A stretch of DNA of 64,000 bases from Pseudomonas sp. GD03944. Lineage in GTDB: Bacteria; Pseudomonadota; Gammaproteobacteria; Pseudomonadales; Pseudomonadaceae. Below are positions 34,403 to 45,771 of the stretch, one piece after another. The stretch's first letter is position 1. Every line of letters starts with the position of its first letter. The notes below the pieces were generated by a model. That model was not told the DNA's origin. It ran no database searches and was given only the letters and a program-made list of their open reading frames with translations. The translations under genes were made by a program, and so were the position numbers. The stretch is taken from positions 248,001 through 312,000 of the forward strand of contig NZ_JAOCAH010000004.1 in NCBI RefSeq assembly GCF_029839275.1. The letters run 5' to 3'.

Positions 34403-35635
34403 TCAGCCTGCTTCCTGGTCGGCCTTGTAGCGTTTGAGCGCTGCCAGACGTTCGCGGTCGAGGGCTTTGCCCAGCTCCTGCCCCTGGAATCCCTGTTCCA
34501 GCAGTGGCTTGACCGCCACCGCGCGAACGGCGGCCATGGCGCCCCGCAGGTACGCGGCCTGCGGATAATCACTTTGCTCCAGGCCTTCCCGGCCGCGGGC
34601 GTCCATTTCGCACACGGCGATGAACTCCTCGAAGCGCTGGGGGCGACGGAACACGTCGAAGCGCTGCAGCAGTTCCAGCAGCGTATTGGGCCTCAGTTCC
34701 AGGGCGCGGTGACCGTGGGTGTGATACTCGCCCGCAAGCAGCGCCAGCTCCTGGCAATCCCGGGGTGCCTTGCAGCGTTCGTTGACCGCCTGGATGAGCG
34801 CCAGTCCACGGGTTTCATGGGCGATATGCCGCGGCCACTCTTCAGGGGGTGTCAGGCCCTTTCCCACATCGTGCAGCAGGCAGGCCCAGCGTACGCTCAG
34901 CGGTTGCTGGTGGTCCGCGCACTGCTGCAGCACGCCGAGGGTGTGCACGCCGGTGTCGATCTCGGGGTGGTGGTGCTCGGGCTGCGGGACGCCGAACAGG
35001 GCATCGACCTCCGGCAGGATGACTGCCAGCGCCCCGCAGTCGCGCAGCACCTGGATGAACACATCCGGGCGGGGCTCCATGAGCGCACGGGATATTTCCT
35101 TCCAGCAACGTTCTGCGGTCAAGGCGCTCAGCTCGCCACTGGCGCTGAGCTGGCGCATCAGGTCCAGCGTCTCGTCGGCGACGGTAAAGCCGAGCGGTGC
35201 GTAGCGCGCGGCGAAGCGGGCCACGCGCAGCACGCGCAGCGGGTCTTCGGCAAAGGCCGGGGACACGTGGCGGAGCAGGCGGTTTTCCAGGTCCTGGCGG
35301 CCGCCATAGGGGTCGACCAGGTTGCCGTGGTCGTCCTCGGCGATGGCGTTCACCGTCAGGTCGCGGCGGATCAGGTCGTCTTCCAGGGTCACGTCCGGGC
35401 TGGCGTAGAAGGTGAAGCCGCCGTAGCCGCGTCCGCTTTTTCGCTCGGTGCGTGCCAGCGCGTATTCTTCGCCGGTTTTCGGGTGCAGAAACACCGGAAA
35501 GTCGGCGCCCACCGGGCGAAAGCCCTGCGCCAGCATGTCTTCGGCGCTGGCGCCCACCACGACCCAGTCGACTTCCGTCACGGGTCTGTCCAACAGGCGA
35601 TCGCGTACCGCGCCGCCCACCTTGTAAATCTTCAT
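34403..35635 (-). CDS. cca: CCA tRNA nucleotidyltransferase (multifunctional, HD domain)
   Basis: 410 residues. It adds or repairs the CCA end of tRNAs. N-terminal class II nucleotidyltransferase motifs: [15 protein letters not shown], the carboxylate motif EVDWVVVG, and [19 protein letters not shown] [15 protein letters not shown]-terminal HD phosphohydrolase domain ([10 protein letters not shown]) follows, as in E. coli Cca. One of the two catalytic metal-binding Asp positions (Asp21 of E. coli Cca, in DRDW) is Glu21 here; Asp23 is retained. The change is conservative and may be common in some pseudomonads. Start and length are as expected. Confidence 0.95.
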   Translation of the reverse strand: MKIYKVGGAVRDRLLDRPVTEVDWVVVGASAEDMLAQGFRPVGADFPVFLHPKTGEEYALARTERKSGRGYGGFTFYASPDVTLEDDLIRRDLTVNAIAEDDHGNLVDPYGGRQDLENRLLRHVSPAFAEDPLRVLRVARFAARYAPLGFTVADETLDLMRQLSASGELSALTAERCWKEISRALMEPRPDVFIQVLRDCGALAVILPEVDALFGVPQPEHHHPEIDTGVHTLGVLQQCADHQQPLSVRWACLLHDVGKGLTPPEEWPRHIAHETRGLALIQAVNERCKAPRDCQELALLAGEYHTHGHRALELRPNTLLELLQRFDVFRRPQRFEEFIAVCEMDARGREGLEQSDYPQAAYLRGAMAAVRAVAVKPLLEQGFQGQELGKALDRERLAALKRYKADQEAG

Positions 35636-35747
35636 GCGTACCTCCGTTGCCGCAAAGGATAACGGTTGTCCGGCGCTCAGGGAAAAGGCGTGTGCGGCGC
35701 CGCCAGGGCGAACGGGTAGCTCGGCCCTGGCATGCTGGCGGTAGGGG

Positions 35748-37328
35748 TCAGATAGGCGGGATGATCAGGTCCAGGCGAGGGTAGTCACCGTCCGGTTCGC
35801 TGTCGCCCTTGGGCGGAACGTGCTGGGTGCTGATCAGTTGTTCGCCCTGCAGGGTTTCCAGGTGGATATCGAAGCCCCACAGGCGGTGCAGGTGTTTCAG
35901 TACTTCTTCGGTGGAGCCGCCCAGTGGCTTGCGATCGTGCTGCTGGTGGCGCAGCGTCAATGAGCGGTCGCCCCGGCGGTCGATGCTCCAGATCTGCACG
36001 TTGGGTTCACGGTTGCCCAGGTTGTACTGCGCGGCCAGCAGCTCGCGGATGGTGCGGTAGCCCGGCTCGTCGTGGATGGCCGGCACCACCAGTTCGTCCT
36101 TCTGGTCGTCGTCGAGAATGCTGAACAGCTTGAGGTCGCGGATCACCTGGGGCGACAGGTACTGCAGGATGAAACTCTCGTCCTTGAAGCTCTTCATGGC
36201 GAACTTGATGGTGGACAGCCAGTCGCTGCCGGCGATGTCAGGGAACCAGCGGCGGTCCTCCTCGGTGGGGTTTTCGCAGATGCGCCGGATGTCCCGGTAC
36301 ATGGCGAAGCCCAGGGTGTAGGGGTTGATGCCGCTGTAGTACGGGCTGTCGAACGGCGGCTGATACACCACGCTGGTGTGCGACTGGAGAAACTCCATCA
36401 TGAAGCCGTCGGTCACCAGGCCTTCGTCGTACAGGTCGTTCATCAGGGTGTAGTGCCAGAACGTCGCCCAGCCCTCGTTCATCACCTGGGTCTGGCGCTG
36501 CGGGTAGAAGTACTGGGCGATCTTGCGCACGATGCGGATGATCTCGCGCTGCCAGGGTTCCAGCAGTGGCGCGTGTTTCTCCAGAAAGTACAGGATGTTT
36601 TCCTGGGGCTCGGCGGGGAAGCGCTTGTTATCGGCATCGCCGCCCTTGCTGGCACCCTTGGGAATGGTGCGCCAGAGGTCGTTGATCTGCCGCTGCAGGT
36701 GTTCCTCGCGCTCCTTCTGGCGCCGGCGTTCTTCTTCTGCCGAGATCGGGTAAGGGCGCTTGTAGCGGTCGACCCCATAGTTCATCAGGGCGTGGCAGGA
36801 ATCGAGCAGATCTTCCACGGCGTCGATGCCGTGGCGCTCCTCGCATTGCATGATGTACTGCTTGGCGAATACCAGGTAATCGATGATCGAGCTGGCGTCG
36901 GTCCAGGTGCGGAACAGGTAGTTGCCCTTGAAGAAGCTGTTGTGGCCATAGCAGGCGTGGGCGATGACCAGCGCCTGCATGCAGATGGTGTTCTCTTCCA
37001 TCAGGTAGGCGATGCACGGATCGGAGTTGATCACGATCTCGTAGGCCAGGCCCATCTGTCCGCGCTTGTAGTTCTTTTCCGTGCTGAGGAAGTGCTTGCC
37101 GTAGGACCAGTGGTGATAACCCAGGGGCATGCCCACCGAGGCATAGGCGTCCATCATCTGCTCGGCGGTGATGACCTCGATCTGGTTCGGGTAGGTGTCC
37201 AGCGCGTAGCGCTCGGCGAGGCGGCTGATTTCCTTGTCGTAGGAACGGATCAGGTCGAAGGTCCACTCCGAACCGGTGGAGATCGGCTGGCGTTTCCTGT
37301 CGCGCGATGCACTTTCATGGGAAGTCAT
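35748..37328 (-). CDS. SpoVR family protein (YcgB)
   Basis: 526 residues from ATG 37328. The SpoVR family is named for a Bacillus cortex-formation gene; its molecular role is unsettled. Conserved pieces include [40 protein letters not shown] and [10 protein letters not shown]. It overlaps the YeaH gene by 4 bp (ATGA) and follows it in a prkA-yeaH-spoVR operon that is conserved in proteobacteria and linked to stationary phase or nitrogen stress in E. coli. Confidence 0.93.
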   Translation of the reverse strand: MTSHESASRDRKRQPISTGSEWTFDLIRSYDKEISRLAERYALDTYPNQIEVITAEQMMDAYASVGMPLGYHHWSYGKHFLSTEKNYKRGQMGLAYEIVINSDPCIAYLMEENTICMQALVIAHACYGHNSFFKGNYLFRTWTDASSIIDYLVFAKQYIMQCEERHGIDAVEDLLDSCHALMNYGVDRYKRPYPISAEEERRRQKEREEHLQRQINDLWRTIPKGASKGGDADNKRFPAEPQENILYFLEKHAPLLEPWQREIIRIVRKIAQYFYPQRQTQVMNEGWATFWHYTLMNDLYDEGLVTDGFMMEFLQSHTSVVYQPPFDSPYYSGINPYTLGFAMYRDIRRICENPTEEDRRWFPDIAGSDWLSTIKFAMKSFKDESFILQYLSPQVIRDLKLFSILDDDQKDELVVPAIHDEPGYRTIRELLAAQYNLGNREPNVQIWSIDRRGDRSLTLRHQQHDRKPLGGSTEEVLKHLHRLWGFDIHLETLQGEQLISTQHVPPKGDSEPDGDYPRLDLIIPPI

Positions 37329-38596
37329 GTCACGAGCCTCCGCTGGAACAGTTCGCGGAACACCGGGTAGATATCGCCGGCCGACACCAGTTGCTGCTGG
37401 GCGAAGGTGTCGGAAAACGCCTCGGCCACCTGTTCGTACTCGAACCACAGGGCCTGGTGTTCGCGCGGGGTGATCTCGACGTAGGTGAAGTACTGCACGA
37501 ACGGCATGATCTGATTGATCAATATATCCCTGCACACGGGGGAGTCATCGTTCCAGTTGTCGCCATCCGACGCCTGGGCGGCATAGATATTCCACTCGTT
37601 GATCGGGTAACGCTCGGCCATGATCTCCTGCATCATTTTCAGGGCGCTGGAGACGATGGTGCCGCCGGTTTCCCGGGAGTAGAAGAACTCCTCCTCGTCC
37701 ACTTCCCGGGCGCTGGTGTGGTGGCGGATGAATACCACTTCGATCTTGTCGTAGTTCCGCTTGAGGAACAGGTACAGCAGGATGAAGAAGCGCTTGGCGA
37801 TGTCCTTGGTGGCCTGGGTCATTGAGCCGGACACGTCCATCAGGCAGAACATCACCGCCTTGGAGCTGGGATTCGGTTGTTTGACCAGCAGGTTGTACTT
37901 GAGGTCGAAGGTGTCGAGGAACGGCACGCGGTTGATGCGTGCGTGCAGCCGGCTGATTTCTGCTTCCAGCGCCTGAATGTCGCCGAAGTTGTCCGGTTCT
38001 TCGCGCTTCAGCCGCTCCAGTTCGGCCTGGGCGGCCTTGAGCTTGGCGCGGCTGCTGCCGGACAGGGCGATGCGCCGGGCATGGGCCGAGCGCAGGGTGC
38101 GGATGATGTTGATGCGCGACGGGTTGCCTTCGCTGCTGATGCCGGCGCGCACGGTCTTGAAGGTGTCGGCGCCGGTCAGGTGGCGTTTCACCAGGTTGGG
38201 CAGTTCCAGCTCCTCGAACATGAAATCGAGGAACTCTTCCTGGGTGATCTGGAACACGAACTCGTCCATGCCTTCGCCGGAGTTGCTCGCCTTGCCGGCG
38301 CCCTTGCCCGCGCCACCGCCCTGGGGCCGGGGAATGCGTTCGCCTGCGGTGAATTCCTTGTTGCCGGGGTGGACGATGGTCTGCTTGCCGCCACGGCCGT
38401 GGTGCAGCACCGGTTCGTCGATGTCGCGGCCGGGAATGCTGATCTGTTCGCCGTGTTCCATGTCGGTGATGGAACGGCGGCTGACCGCGTCTTCCACGGC
38501 CTTCTTGATGTGATCACGGTAACGCCGCAGGAAGCGCTGGCGATTCACCGTGCTCTTGTTCTTGCCGTTCAGACGCCGGTCGATCACATAGCTCAT
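37325..38596 (-). CDS. YeaH/YhbH family protein (DUF444, UPF0229)
   Basis: 423 residues. DUF444 proteins have a basic N-terminus ([20 protein letters not shown]), a Gly-rich low-complexity middle (about 85-110), and a C-terminal von Willebrand-A-like domain; here [19 protein letters not shown] is the metal-site DxSxS motif. It is the second gene of the prkA-yeaH-spoVR operon and is thought to act with the PrkA kinase in stress adaptation. Biochemical function is not established. Confidence 0.93.
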   Translation of the reverse strand: MSYVIDRRLNGKNKSTVNRQRFLRRYRDHIKKAVEDAVSRRSITDMEHGEQISIPGRDIDEPVLHHGRGGKQTIVHPGNKEFTAGERIPRPQGGGAGKGAGKASNSGEGMDEFVFQITQEEFLDFMFEELELPNLVKRHLTGADTFKTVRAGISSEGNPSRINIIRTLRSAHARRIALSGSSRAKLKAAQAELERLKREEPDNFGDIQALEAEISRLHARINRVPFLDTFDLKYNLLVKQPNPSSKAVMFCLMDVSGSMTQATKDIAKRFFILLYLFLKRNYDKIEVVFIRHHTSAREVDEEEFFYSRETGGTIVSSALKMMQEIMAERYPINEWNIYAAQASDGDNWNDDSPVCRDILINQIMPFVQYFTYVEITPREHQALWFEYEQVAEAFSDTFAQQQLVSAGDIYPVFRELFQRRLVT

Positions 38597-38673
38597 AGGC
38601 TCCTCCGGGGAACTGCAAGCTCAGGCCGCCCCGGCGCAGGGCGCAAGGGCGGCGTGGCGCTCAGCTGCCTGCG

Positions 38674-40596
38674 TTATTGAGACTTGCGGACCCGCAGGTA
38701 CCACTCGGACAGCAGGCGCACCTGCTTCTCGGTGTAGCCGCGCTCGACCATGCGTTTGACGAAGTCGTTGTGCTTCTGCTGATCCTCCTTGCTGGCCTTG
38801 GCGTTGAAGCTGATGACGGGCAGCAGGTCCTCGGTGTTGGAGAACATTTTCTTCTCGATGACCACGCGCAGTTTTTCGTAGCTGAGCCAGGTCGGGTTCT
38901 TGCCATTGTTGTTGGCGCGTGCGCGCAACACGAAGTTGACGATCTCGTTGCGGAAGTCCTTGGGATTGCTGATGCCGGCGGGCTTCTCGATCTTTTCCAG
39001 CTCTTCGTTCAGCGCCACGCGGTTGAGGATTTCCCCGGTTTCCGGGTCCCGGTATTCCTGGTCCTGGATCCAGAAATCGGCGTACAGCACGTAGCGGTCG
39101 AAGATGTTCTGCCCGTATTCGCTGTAGGACTCCAGGTAGGCGGTCTGGATTTCCTTGCCGATGAACTCGATGTAGCGCGGCGCCAGGTATTCCTTGATGA
39201 AGCGCAGGTAGCGCTCGCGGATTTCCGCCGGGAACTGTTCCTGCTCGATCTGCTGTTCCAGCACATACAGCAGGTGCACCGGGTTGGCGGCGACCTCGTG
39301 GGGGTCGAAGTTGAACACCTTGGACAGGATCTTGAAGGCGAAGCGTGTGGACAGGCCGTTCATGCCTTCATCGACCCCCGCCGAGTCGCGGTATTCCTGG
39401 ATCGACTTGGCCTTGGGATCGGTGTCTTTGAGGTTTTCGCCGTCGTAGACCCGCATTTTCGAATAGATGTTGGAGTTTTCCGGTTCCTTCAGGCGCGACA
39501 ACACCGAGAACTGGGCGAGCATCTTCAGGGTGTCCGGCGCGCAGTGGGCCTTGGACAGCGAACTGTTGATCAGCAACTTGTCGTAGATCTTCACCTCATC
39601 GGTCACGCGCAGGCAGTACGGCACCTTGACGATGTAGATGCGGTCGATGAACGCCTCGTTGTTCTTGTTGTTGCGGAAGCTGTGCCATTCCGATTCGTTC
39701 GAGTGGGCCAGCAGGATGCCGCTGTAGGGAATGGCACCCAAACCTTCGGTGCTGTTGTAGTTGCCTTCCTGGGTGGCGGTGAGCAGCGGGTGCAGGACCT
39801 TGATAGGGGCCTTGAACATCTCGACGAATTCCATCAGGCCCTGGTTGGCCCGGCACAGCGCGCCCGAGTAGCTGTAGGCGTCGGCGTCGTTCTGCGGGAA
39901 TTCTTCCAGCTTGCGGATATCCACCTTGCCGACCAGTGCGGAGATGTCCTGGTTGTTCTCGTCGCCCGGCTCGGTCTTGGCCACGGCGATCTGGTTGAGG
40001 ATCGAGGGGTAGAGCTTGACCACCCGGAACTGGCTGATGTCACCGCCGAATTCGGCCAGGCGCTTGGTGGCCCAGGGCGACATGATGCTGTTCAGGTAGC
40101 GCTGCGGGATGCCGTATTCCTCCTCGAGGATGGCGCCGTCCTCGGCCACGTTGAACAGGCCGAGGGGCGATTCGAACACCGGCGAACCCTTGATGGCGTA
40201 GAAGGGTACTTTTTCCATCAGGTGCTTGAGCTTTTCCGCCAGGGAGGATTTGCCGCCCCCCACCGGGCCGAGGAGGTAGAGGATCTGCTTCTTCTCTTCC
40301 AGGCCCTGGGCCGCATGGCGGAAGTAGGAAACGATCTGGTCGATGCACTCTTCCATGCCATGGAAGTCGGCGAAGGCCGGGTAACGGCGAATGACCTTGT
40401 TGGAGAAGATCCGCGACAGGCGGGAGTTGGCCGAGGTGTCGAGCAGTTCCGGTTCGCCAATGGCCATCAGCAGGCGCTCGGCCGCCGAGGCATAGGCGCT
40501 GCGATCCTGTTTGCACAGTTCCAGGTACTCCTGCAGGGAGCACTCTTCCTGGCGTGTCGCCTCGAAACGTTGTTGGAAGTGACTGAAAATGCTCAT
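38674..40596 (-). CDS. prkA: PrkA family serine protein kinase (YeaG)
   Basis: 640 residues. It has an AAA-like N-terminal domain with Walker A LLGPVGGGKSSLAEKL (about 106-121) and a C-terminal PrkA kinase-like domain. It is the first gene of the prkA-yeaH-spoVR operon, 77 bp before yeaH. E. coli YeaG and Bacillus PrkA phosphorylate few known targets and affect nitrogen starvation and sporulation responses; some work describes protease activity in the Bacillus protein. I see no clear sigma-54 or sigma-S promoter upstream. Confidence 0.95.
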   Translation of the reverse strand: MSIFSHFQQRFEATRQEECSLQEYLELCKQDRSAYASAAERLLMAIGEPELLDTSANSRLSRIFSNKVIRRYPAFADFHGMEECIDQIVSYFRHAAQGLEEKKQILYLLGPVGGGKSSLAEKLKHLMEKVPFYAIKGSPVFESPLGLFNVAEDGAILEEEYGIPQRYLNSIMSPWATKRLAEFGGDISQFRVVKLYPSILNQIAVAKTEPGDENNQDISALVGKVDIRKLEEFPQNDADAYSYSGALCRANQGLMEFVEMFKAPIKVLHPLLTATQEGNYNSTEGLGAIPYSGILLAHSNESEWHSFRNNKNNEAFIDRIYIVKVPYCLRVTDEVKIYDKLLINSSLSKAHCAPDTLKMLAQFSVLSRLKEPENSNIYSKMRVYDGENLKDTDPKAKSIQEYRDSAGVDEGMNGLSTRFAFKILSKVFNFDPHEVAANPVHLLYVLEQQIEQEQFPAEIRERYLRFIKEYLAPRYIEFIGKEIQTAYLESYSEYGQNIFDRYVLYADFWIQDQEYRDPETGEILNRVALNEELEKIEKPAGISNPKDFRNEIVNFVLRARANNNGKNPTWLSYEKLRVVIEKKMFSNTEDLLPVISFNAKASKEDQQKHNDFVKRMVERGYTEKQVRLLSEWYLRVRKSQ

Positions 40597-40838
40597 GACT
40601 TCACCTCGCTCGATGCTGAGAGTCGGCTCGGGATCGGTCGGGCGGGTGCTGGGCAGCCCCGGTATGCAGCCACCGGGATGAGTCCCCCGAACACCTAAAG
40701 GTCGTTGCCGATGGCCCGAATGCCGGTTATCCGGCTCTACCGTGGTTTTGGATGGCCTGAGCTAAAGGATAGTTCGTTATCGGGAGGGTCAAGGCGGGAT
40801 CAACGATAACTTGATGTTACCGCCGAACGGTAGAGAGC

Positions 40839-40865
40839 GGCAGGCCAGAGCTGGTGCGGCCTGCC
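40839..40865 (-). terminator. Hairpin after glpE
   Basis: GGCAGGCC (40839-40846) and GGCCTGCC (40858-40865) form an 8-bp stem with an 11-base loop, 12 bp past the glpE stop. There is no T run, so termination is uncertain. Confidence 0.4.
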
Positions 40866-40877
40866 GGGGGAGAAAAT

Positions 40878-41207
40878 TTATTCGTCGCCGCCCTGGGCGG
40901 TTTCCTGGGGGTAGGTGGCGCGCCACAGCTCGAAACCGCCGTCCAGGCTGTAGACCTCGGTGAAGCCCTGGCCGACCAGGTACGCCGCTGCGCTCTGGCT
41001 GGAGTTGCCGTGGTAGCAGGAGACGATGAGCGGCGCATCGAGATCGGCCTTGGCGATGAAGTCCACCAGGGAGTGGTTGTCCAGGTGCTGGGAATTGGCG
41101 ATATGGCCGAGTGCAAAGCTCTGCGGGTCGCGGATGTCGACGACCACGGCGCCCTGTTCACGCAGGGCCTGGGCCTGTTCCGGGGAAATGCGTTTGAACT
41201 CGCTCAT
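40878..41207 (-). CDS. glpE: Thiosulfate sulfurtransferase GlpE
   Basis: 109-residue single-domain rhodanese. It moves sulfane sulfur from thiosulfate to acceptors through a Cys persulfide. The active-site loop is [18 protein letters not shown], matching the GlpE-type six-residue loop. ATG 41207 overlaps the apaH stop by 4 bp, so it is the last gene of the lptD-surA-pdxA-rsmA-apaG-apaH-glpE string. Confidence 0.93.
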   Translation of the reverse strand: MSEFKRISPEQAQALREQGAVVVDIRDPQSFALGHIANSQHLDNHSLVDFIAKADLDAPLIVSCYHGNSSQSAAAYLVGQGFTEVYSLDGGFELWRATYPQETAQGGDE

Positions 41208-42028
41208 GCGGGATCCTCGTTGCATTCGCAGCGGTGGCGTTCACCGCTGTCGACGTTCAGTAGTGTCATGGCGCCGCCCCACACGCAGCCGGTGTCGAGG
41301 GCGAACAGGCCGGGTTCTTCGCACTGGCCTTCCAGGGCCGCCCAGTGGCCGAAGATGATCTTCTGGCCGCGGGTCTTGCGCTGTTTGTGGCTGAACCAGG
41401 GCGCGTAGCCGGGTGGTGCGCTGCCCAGGCCTTCCTTGCTTTTCAGGTCAAGGGTGCCATCGGCCTTGCAGAAGCGCATGCGGGTGAAGTAGTTGGTGAT
41501 GACCCGCAGCCGCGTGACGCCGGTCAGGTCCTTGTCCCACAGCGCCGGTTCATTACCGTACATGCCGTCGAGGAACAAGGGGAAGCGGGCGTCATCACGC
41601 AACGCTTCTTCGACTTCGGCCGCCCGGCGCAGGGCCTTGGAAATCGACCATTGCGGGGCGATGCCGGCGTGCACCAGGGCAATGTCGCGCTGTTCATCGT
41701 AATGCATGAGTTTCTGTCGGCGCAGCCAGTCGAGCAGGTCGGCCCGGTCCGGGGCGTCGAGGATCGGCTGCAGGGTGTCGGCTTTTTTCAGGCGTTCGAT
41801 GTTGTGCGCGGCGGCGAGCAGGTGCAGGTCATGGTTGCCCAGCACGCAGGTCACGGCCTCGCGCATGCCATAGAGAAAACGCAGGGTGCCCAGCGAGTCC
41901 GGTCCACGGTTAACCAGGTCGCCGACCAGCCACAGGCGGTCACGGGCCGGGTCGAATTCAACGCGCTCCAGCAGGCATTGCAACGGTTTCAGGCAACCTT
42001 GCAGGTCGCCGACGGCATAGGTTGCCAT
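41204..42028 (-). CDS. apaH: Diadenosine tetraphosphatase ApaH
   Basis: 274 residues. It hydrolyses Ap4A symmetrically to two ADP and can decap Np4-capped RNAs. Metallophosphatase motifs: [33 protein letters not shown] and the C-terminal [14 protein letters not shown]. Its ATG shares one base with the apaG stop (TGATG). Confidence 0.96.
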   Translation of the reverse strand: MATYAVGDLQGCLKPLQCLLERVEFDPARDRLWLVGDLVNRGPDSLGTLRFLYGMREAVTCVLGNHDLHLLAAAHNIERLKKADTLQPILDAPDRADLLDWLRRQKLMHYDEQRDIALVHAGIAPQWSISKALRRAAEVEEALRDDARFPLFLDGMYGNEPALWDKDLTGVTRLRVITNYFTRMRFCKADGTLDLKSKEGLGSAPPGYAPWFSHKQRKTRGQKIIFGHWAALEGQCEEPGLFALDTGCVWGGAMTLLNVDSGERHRCECNEDPA

Positions 42029-42408
42029 CAGTGCAGGGAGCCCGGTACGGCGAGACGGAAGGGGGCGATCTCGGCCTCGAAGCGCTTACCGTCCTCGGCC
42101 AGCATCTGGTAACTGCCCTGCATGGTGCCCACGCGGCTGCTCAGCACTGTGCCGCTACTGTAGTTATGGCTCTGCCCGGCGGCGATCAAGGGCTGCTGGC
42201 CGACCACGCCGGCGCCGCGGACCTCTTGCACTCGGCCGTCACCGTCGGTGATCAGCCAGTGGCGCGACAGCAGTTTGGCCGGCAACTGGCCGTTATTGGC
42301 GATGGTCACGGTGTAGGCAAAGGCGAAGCGGTTCTGCTCCGGCTGCGACTGTTCCGGCAGGTAGCGGGTGGTGACGGTGACGTCGACCTGGTAACGAGGA
42401 TCTGACAT
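42028..42408 (-). CDS. apaG: Co2+/Mg2+ efflux family protein ApaG
   Basis: 126 residues from ATG 42408 ([20 protein letters not shown]). A single immunoglobulin-like ApaG domain with [31 protein letters not shown] and the Gly-rich [10 protein letters not shown] near the end. ApaG proteins are linked to magnesium/cobalt homeostasis; the mechanism is unclear. It sits between rsmA and apaH, as in E. coli. Confidence 0.94.
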   Translation of the reverse strand: MSDPRYQVDVTVTTRYLPEQSQPEQNRFAFAYTVTIANNGQLPAKLLSRHWLITDGDGRVQEVRGAGVVGQQPLIAAGQSHNYSSGTVLSSRVGTMQGSYQMLAEDGKRFEAEIAPFRLAVPGSLH

Positions 42409-42438
42409 GCGCAAGCACTCGGTTAGCATTCGGCCAGT

Positions 42439-43251
42439 TTAGCTGGGCTCGTTCTGGACGGGCTGGTCCGCCAGCTGATCGGCCAGACGGACGAAGGCAG
42501 CCAGGTCCAGCTGTTCGGGGCGCAGGCTGCCATCTACGCCGGCGGCTTCGATGGCGCTGGCCGGCATCAGGGCCTTGAGCGTATTGCGCAGGGTCTTGCG
42601 GCGCTGGTTGAACGCCTCGCGCACCACGCGCTCGAGCAGGCGGTGATCCTTGGCCGGGTGCGGCAGGACCTCGTGCGGCACCAGGCGAACGATCGCCGAG
42701 TCGACCTTGGGTGGCGGGTTGAAGGCGCCAGGACCGACGTTGAACAGGTGCTCGACCCGACAGTGGTACTGCACCATGATCGACAGGCGACCCCAGTCGC
42801 CACCGCCAGGGCCGGCGGCCAACCGCTCGACCACTTCCTTCTGCAGCATGAAGTGCATGTCGCGGATCAGGGCGGCGTTGTCCAGCAGGTGGAAAATCAG
42901 CGGCGTGGAGATGTTGTAGGGCAGGTTGCCCACCACGCGCAGGCTGTGGGGCGCCGCTTCCAGCCGGTTGAAGTCGAACTTCAGGGCGTCGCCCTGGTTC
43001 AGGCGAAAGCGTGGCTCGCTACCGAACTTGGCCTGCAGGATGGGGATCAGGTCGAGGTCGAGCTCAATCACGTCGAGTTGCGCGCCGCTGCCCAGCAGCC
43101 CCTCGGTCAGGGCGCCCTGGCCCGGTCCGATTTCCAGGATGCGTTCGCCCTCGCGGGCATGGACCGCACGCAGGATGCGGTGGATCACGCCCGCGTCATG
43201 CAGGAAGTTCTGGCCGAAGCGCTTGCGCGCACGGTGCTGGTATTCGGACAT
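42439..43251 (-). CDS. rsmA: 16S rRNA dimethyladenosine transferase RsmA (KsgA)
   Basis: 270 residues. It dimethylates A1518 and A1519 of 16S rRNA during late 30S assembly. MSEYQHRARKRFGQNFLHD, ILEIGPGQGALTEGL (SAM site) and the catalytic NLPYNISTPLIFHLL are canonical. I chose ATG 43251, with GGAG six bases upstream; ATG 43263 would add four residues. Confidence 0.96.
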   Translation of the reverse strand: MSEYQHRARKRFGQNFLHDAGVIHRILRAVHAREGERILEIGPGQGALTEGLLGSGAQLDVIELDLDLIPILQAKFGSEPRFRLNQGDALKFDFNRLEAAPHSLRVVGNLPYNISTPLIFHLLDNAALIRDMHFMLQKEVVERLAAGPGGGDWGRLSIMVQYHCRVEHLFNVGPGAFNPPPKVDSAIVRLVPHEVLPHPAKDHRLLERVVREAFNQRRKTLRNTLKALMPASAIEAAGVDGSLRPEQLDLAAFVRLADQLADQPVQNEPS

Positions 43252-43371
43252 AAGCGGCTCCACGCTTCAAGCCGCACGCTCAAAGCAAATAAAAGAGCGG
43301 CAGTTTAACAGTATTGTCACCCTAACCCGAGTGCCGGAGCGGCTTCCGGCAACGGGCAGGGCCTGCTGGGA

Positions 43372-44370
43372 TCAGGTGCGGGCCTGGCTGGTGGCCATTT
43401 CGTAGGCCGTTTCCAGGGCGACCTGCAGGCTGCCGCAATCGATCTTGCCGCTGCCCGCCAGGTCCAGAGCGGTGCCGTGGTCCACCGAGGTGCGGATGAT
43501 GGGCAGGCCCAAGGTCACGTTGACCGCGGCGCCAAAGCCTTTGTACTTGAGCACTGGCAGGCCCTGGTCGTGGTACATCGCCAGCACGGCGTCGCAGTGG
43601 TCGAGGTGCTTGGGAGTGAAGAGGGTGTCGGCGGGCAGCGGGCCGATCAGATCGATGCCCTCCGCTCGGAGCAGGTCCAGGGTCGGCTCGATGACGTCGA
43701 TCTCCTCGTGGCCCAGGTGGCCGCCTTCACCGGCATGGGGGTTGAGCCCGCAGACGAGGATGCGCGGACGCTCCAGGCCAAACTTGTCGCGCAGGTCGTT
43801 GTGCAGAATGCGCGTGACCCGGGACAGGCGCTCCGCCGTGATGGCGGCGGCCACGTCTTTGAGGGGCAGGTGGGTGGTCACCAGCGCCACCCGCAGGCCA
43901 CGGGTGGCGAGCATCATCACCACTTGTTCGGTGTGGGTCAGATCGGCGAGAAACTCGGTATGGCCGGAAAAGACGATGCCTGCGTCGTTGATCACGCCCT
44001 TGTGCACCGGCGCGGTGATCATGCCGGCGAAATCGCCGTCCAGGCAGCCTTGCCCGGCGCGAGTCAGCGTCTGCAGGACGTAGGCGGCGTTGGCCTGATT
44101 CAGCTCGCCCGGGGCCACCTTACCGGCAAGGGGGGTGTCCCACACGTACAGCTGACTTGGCTCTGCAGGCTTTTCCGGCCAGTCAGTCGGGTCGGTGGCG
44201 ATCAGTTCGATAGCCAGGCCCAGTTGCTGGGCGCGTTCGGCCAGCAATGCCCGGCTGGCGACGGCGATGATCGTGTGCGGGTGGGCCTGTCGAGCCAGCA
44301 GCAGGCTCAGGTCAGGGCCGATACCAGCGGGCTCGCCGGGGGTCAGGGCGAAACGGAGGGGGGCGGTCAT
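43372..44370 (-). CDS. pdxA: 4-hydroxythreonine-4-phosphate dehydrogenase PdxA
   Basis: 332 residues. It acts in the deoxyxylulose-5-phosphate-dependent pyridoxal phosphate pathway. [37 protein letters not shown] (metal His) and [19 protein letters not shown] are family motifs. I chose ATG 44370 over 44385 because [16 protein letters not shown] is the usual start. It lies downstream of surA after a terminator-like hairpin. Confidence 0.95.
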   Translation of the reverse strand: MTAPLRFALTPGEPAGIGPDLSLLLARQAHPHTIIAVASRALLAERAQQLGLAIELIATDPTDWPEKPAEPSQLYVWDTPLAGKVAPGELNQANAAYVLQTLTRAGQGCLDGDFAGMITAPVHKGVINDAGIVFSGHTEFLADLTHTEQVVMMLATRGLRVALVTTHLPLKDVAAAITAERLSRVTRILHNDLRDKFGLERPRILVCGLNPHAGEGGHLGHEEIDVIEPTLDLLRAEGIDLIGPLPADTLFTPKHLDHCDAVLAMYHDQGLPVLKYKGFGAAVNVTLGLPIIRTSVDHGTALDLAGSGKIDCGSLQVALETAYEMATSQART

Positions 44371-44415
44371 GGCAGCTGTTCTCACGGTTCAGGCGTTATA
44401 GCGTAGGCGTTAACG

Positions 44416-44452
44416 AAAAAGCCCGGCGCTGCAGGTGCAGGACGCCGGGCTT
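44416..44452 (-). terminator. Hairpin between surA and pdxA
   Basis: GCCCGGCG (44421-44428) and CGCCGGGC (44443-44450) form an 8-bp stem; on the minus strand it ends in five T (44416-44420). It follows surA and would partly separate surA from pdxA transcription. Confidence 0.8.
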
Positions 44453-44472
44453 CGAAGTGCAGCCAAGAACGA

Positions 44473-45771
44473 TCAGATCTTGGTTTCGACGTAGGCTTCG
44501 TCGCGGATCTGACGCAGCCAGGCCTGCAGTTCTTCATCGTACTTGCGGTTGCGCAGCAGGTTCATGGCCTGTTGCTCGCGGAACTGCACGCTGCTGTCGG
44601 TTGCACGGCGGCCCATGACCTGCAGGACGTGCCAGCCGAACGGGCTCTGGAAGGGCTTGGACACTTCACCGCTCGGGGTGTTGTTCATCACTTCGCGGAA
44701 CTCGGGCACCAAGGCTTCCGGGTCGATCCAGCTCAGTGTGCCGCCGTTCAGTGCAGAGCCCGGGTCTTCCGAGAAGCTCTTCGCCAGCTCGGCAAAATCT
44801 TCGCCAGCCTGGATGCGGTCGTAGAGGCGCTCGGCCAGACGCTTGGTTTCGGCGTCGCTGCGAATTTCGCTCGGCTTGATCAGGATATGACGGACGTTGA
44901 CCTCGTCACGTACCTGGGTACCGCCGCCGCGTTTTTCCAGCAGCTTCAGCATGATGAAGCCGCCAGGGGTGCGCATCGGCTCGGTCACCTGGCCCACTTC
45001 CAGGGCACTGATCATCGCGTCGAAGGGTGGTGGCAACTGGGCGGCCTTGCGCCAGCCCATCTCGCCGCCTTCCAGCGCGGTTTCACTGGCCGAACTGGTG
45101 ATGGCCAGCTGGGCGAAGTCTGCACCTTGCTCCAACTGCTGGTAGATGTCCTGGGCCTGGCGGCCGGCGGTCTGGATGGCGTCCGGGGACGCGCCTTCCT
45201 GAACCGGGATGAGGATGTTGGCCAGGCGGAACTCTTCGGAGAGCTGCATCTTGCCCAGGTCAGAGGCGAGGAAGTTCTTCACTTCCTGATCGGTGACCTG
45301 GATACGCTCGGCGACGCGACGCTGGCGCACGCGGCTGATGATCATCTCGCGGCGCACCTGGTCGCGGGCTTCGACATAGGAAAGGCCGTCCTGGGCCAGT
45401 GCCGCGCGGAACTGCTCGATGCTCATGCCATTGCGCTGGGCAATGGTGCCGATGGCCTGGTTCAGCTCTTCATCGGTGATGCGAATGCCGGAGCGTTCGC
45501 CGATCTGCAGCTGGATGTTCTCGACGATCAGGCGTTCCAGCACCTGCTGGGTCAGCACGCCTTCAGGTGGCAGGGCAGCGCCCCGCTTGGCGATGGTCTG
45601 CTGGACTTCGCGCATGCGCGCGTCCAGCTGACTCTGCATGATCACATCACTGTCGACGATGGCCACGACGCGGTTGAGCGGTCGTACCTCGGCGTGTGCC
45701 AGGGTACCCAGGAACAGTGCGCCCAACAGCAGGGGGCGCACGCAATCAGAAAGCTTTGTCTTCACGTTCAC
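44473..45771 (-). CDS. surA: Periplasmic chaperone and peptidyl-prolyl isomerase SurA
   Basis: 432 residues from GTG 45771 (430 from GTG 45765, which matches the usual MKTKLSDC start). Signal peptide ([14 protein letters not shown]), an N-terminal chaperone domain, then two parvulin domains (about 170-275 and 285-385). It folds outer-membrane proteins, including the LptD encoded just upstream, whose stop region overlaps this start by 26 bp. AAGG five bases before GTG 45771 supports the longer start. Confidence 0.95.
   Translation of the reverse strand: MNVKTKLSDCVRPLLLGALFLGTLAHAEVRPLNRVVAIVDSDVIMQSQLDARMREVQQTIAKRGAALPPEGVLTQQVLERLIVENIQLQIGERSGIRITDEELNQAIGTIAQRNGMSIEQFRAALAQDGLSYVEARDQVRREMIISRVRQRRVAERIQVTDQEVKNFLASDLGKMQLSEEFRLANILIPVQEGASPDAIQTAGRQAQDIYQQLEQGADFAQLAITSSASETALEGGEMGWRKAAQLPPPFDAMISALEVGQVTEPMRTPGGFIMLKLLEKRGGGTQVRDEVNVRHILIKPSEIRSDAETKRLAERLYDRIQAGEDFAELAKSFSEDPGSALNGGTLSWIDPEALVPEFREVMNNTPSGEVSKPFQSPFGWHVLQVMGRRATDSSVQFREQQAMNLLRNRKYDEELQAWLRQIRDEAYVETKI

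Noticed and set aside
40597..40877. Possible sigma-54 promoter before prkA
   Set aside because: No GG-N10-GC pair with the expected flanks was found by eye in the 281-bp gap.
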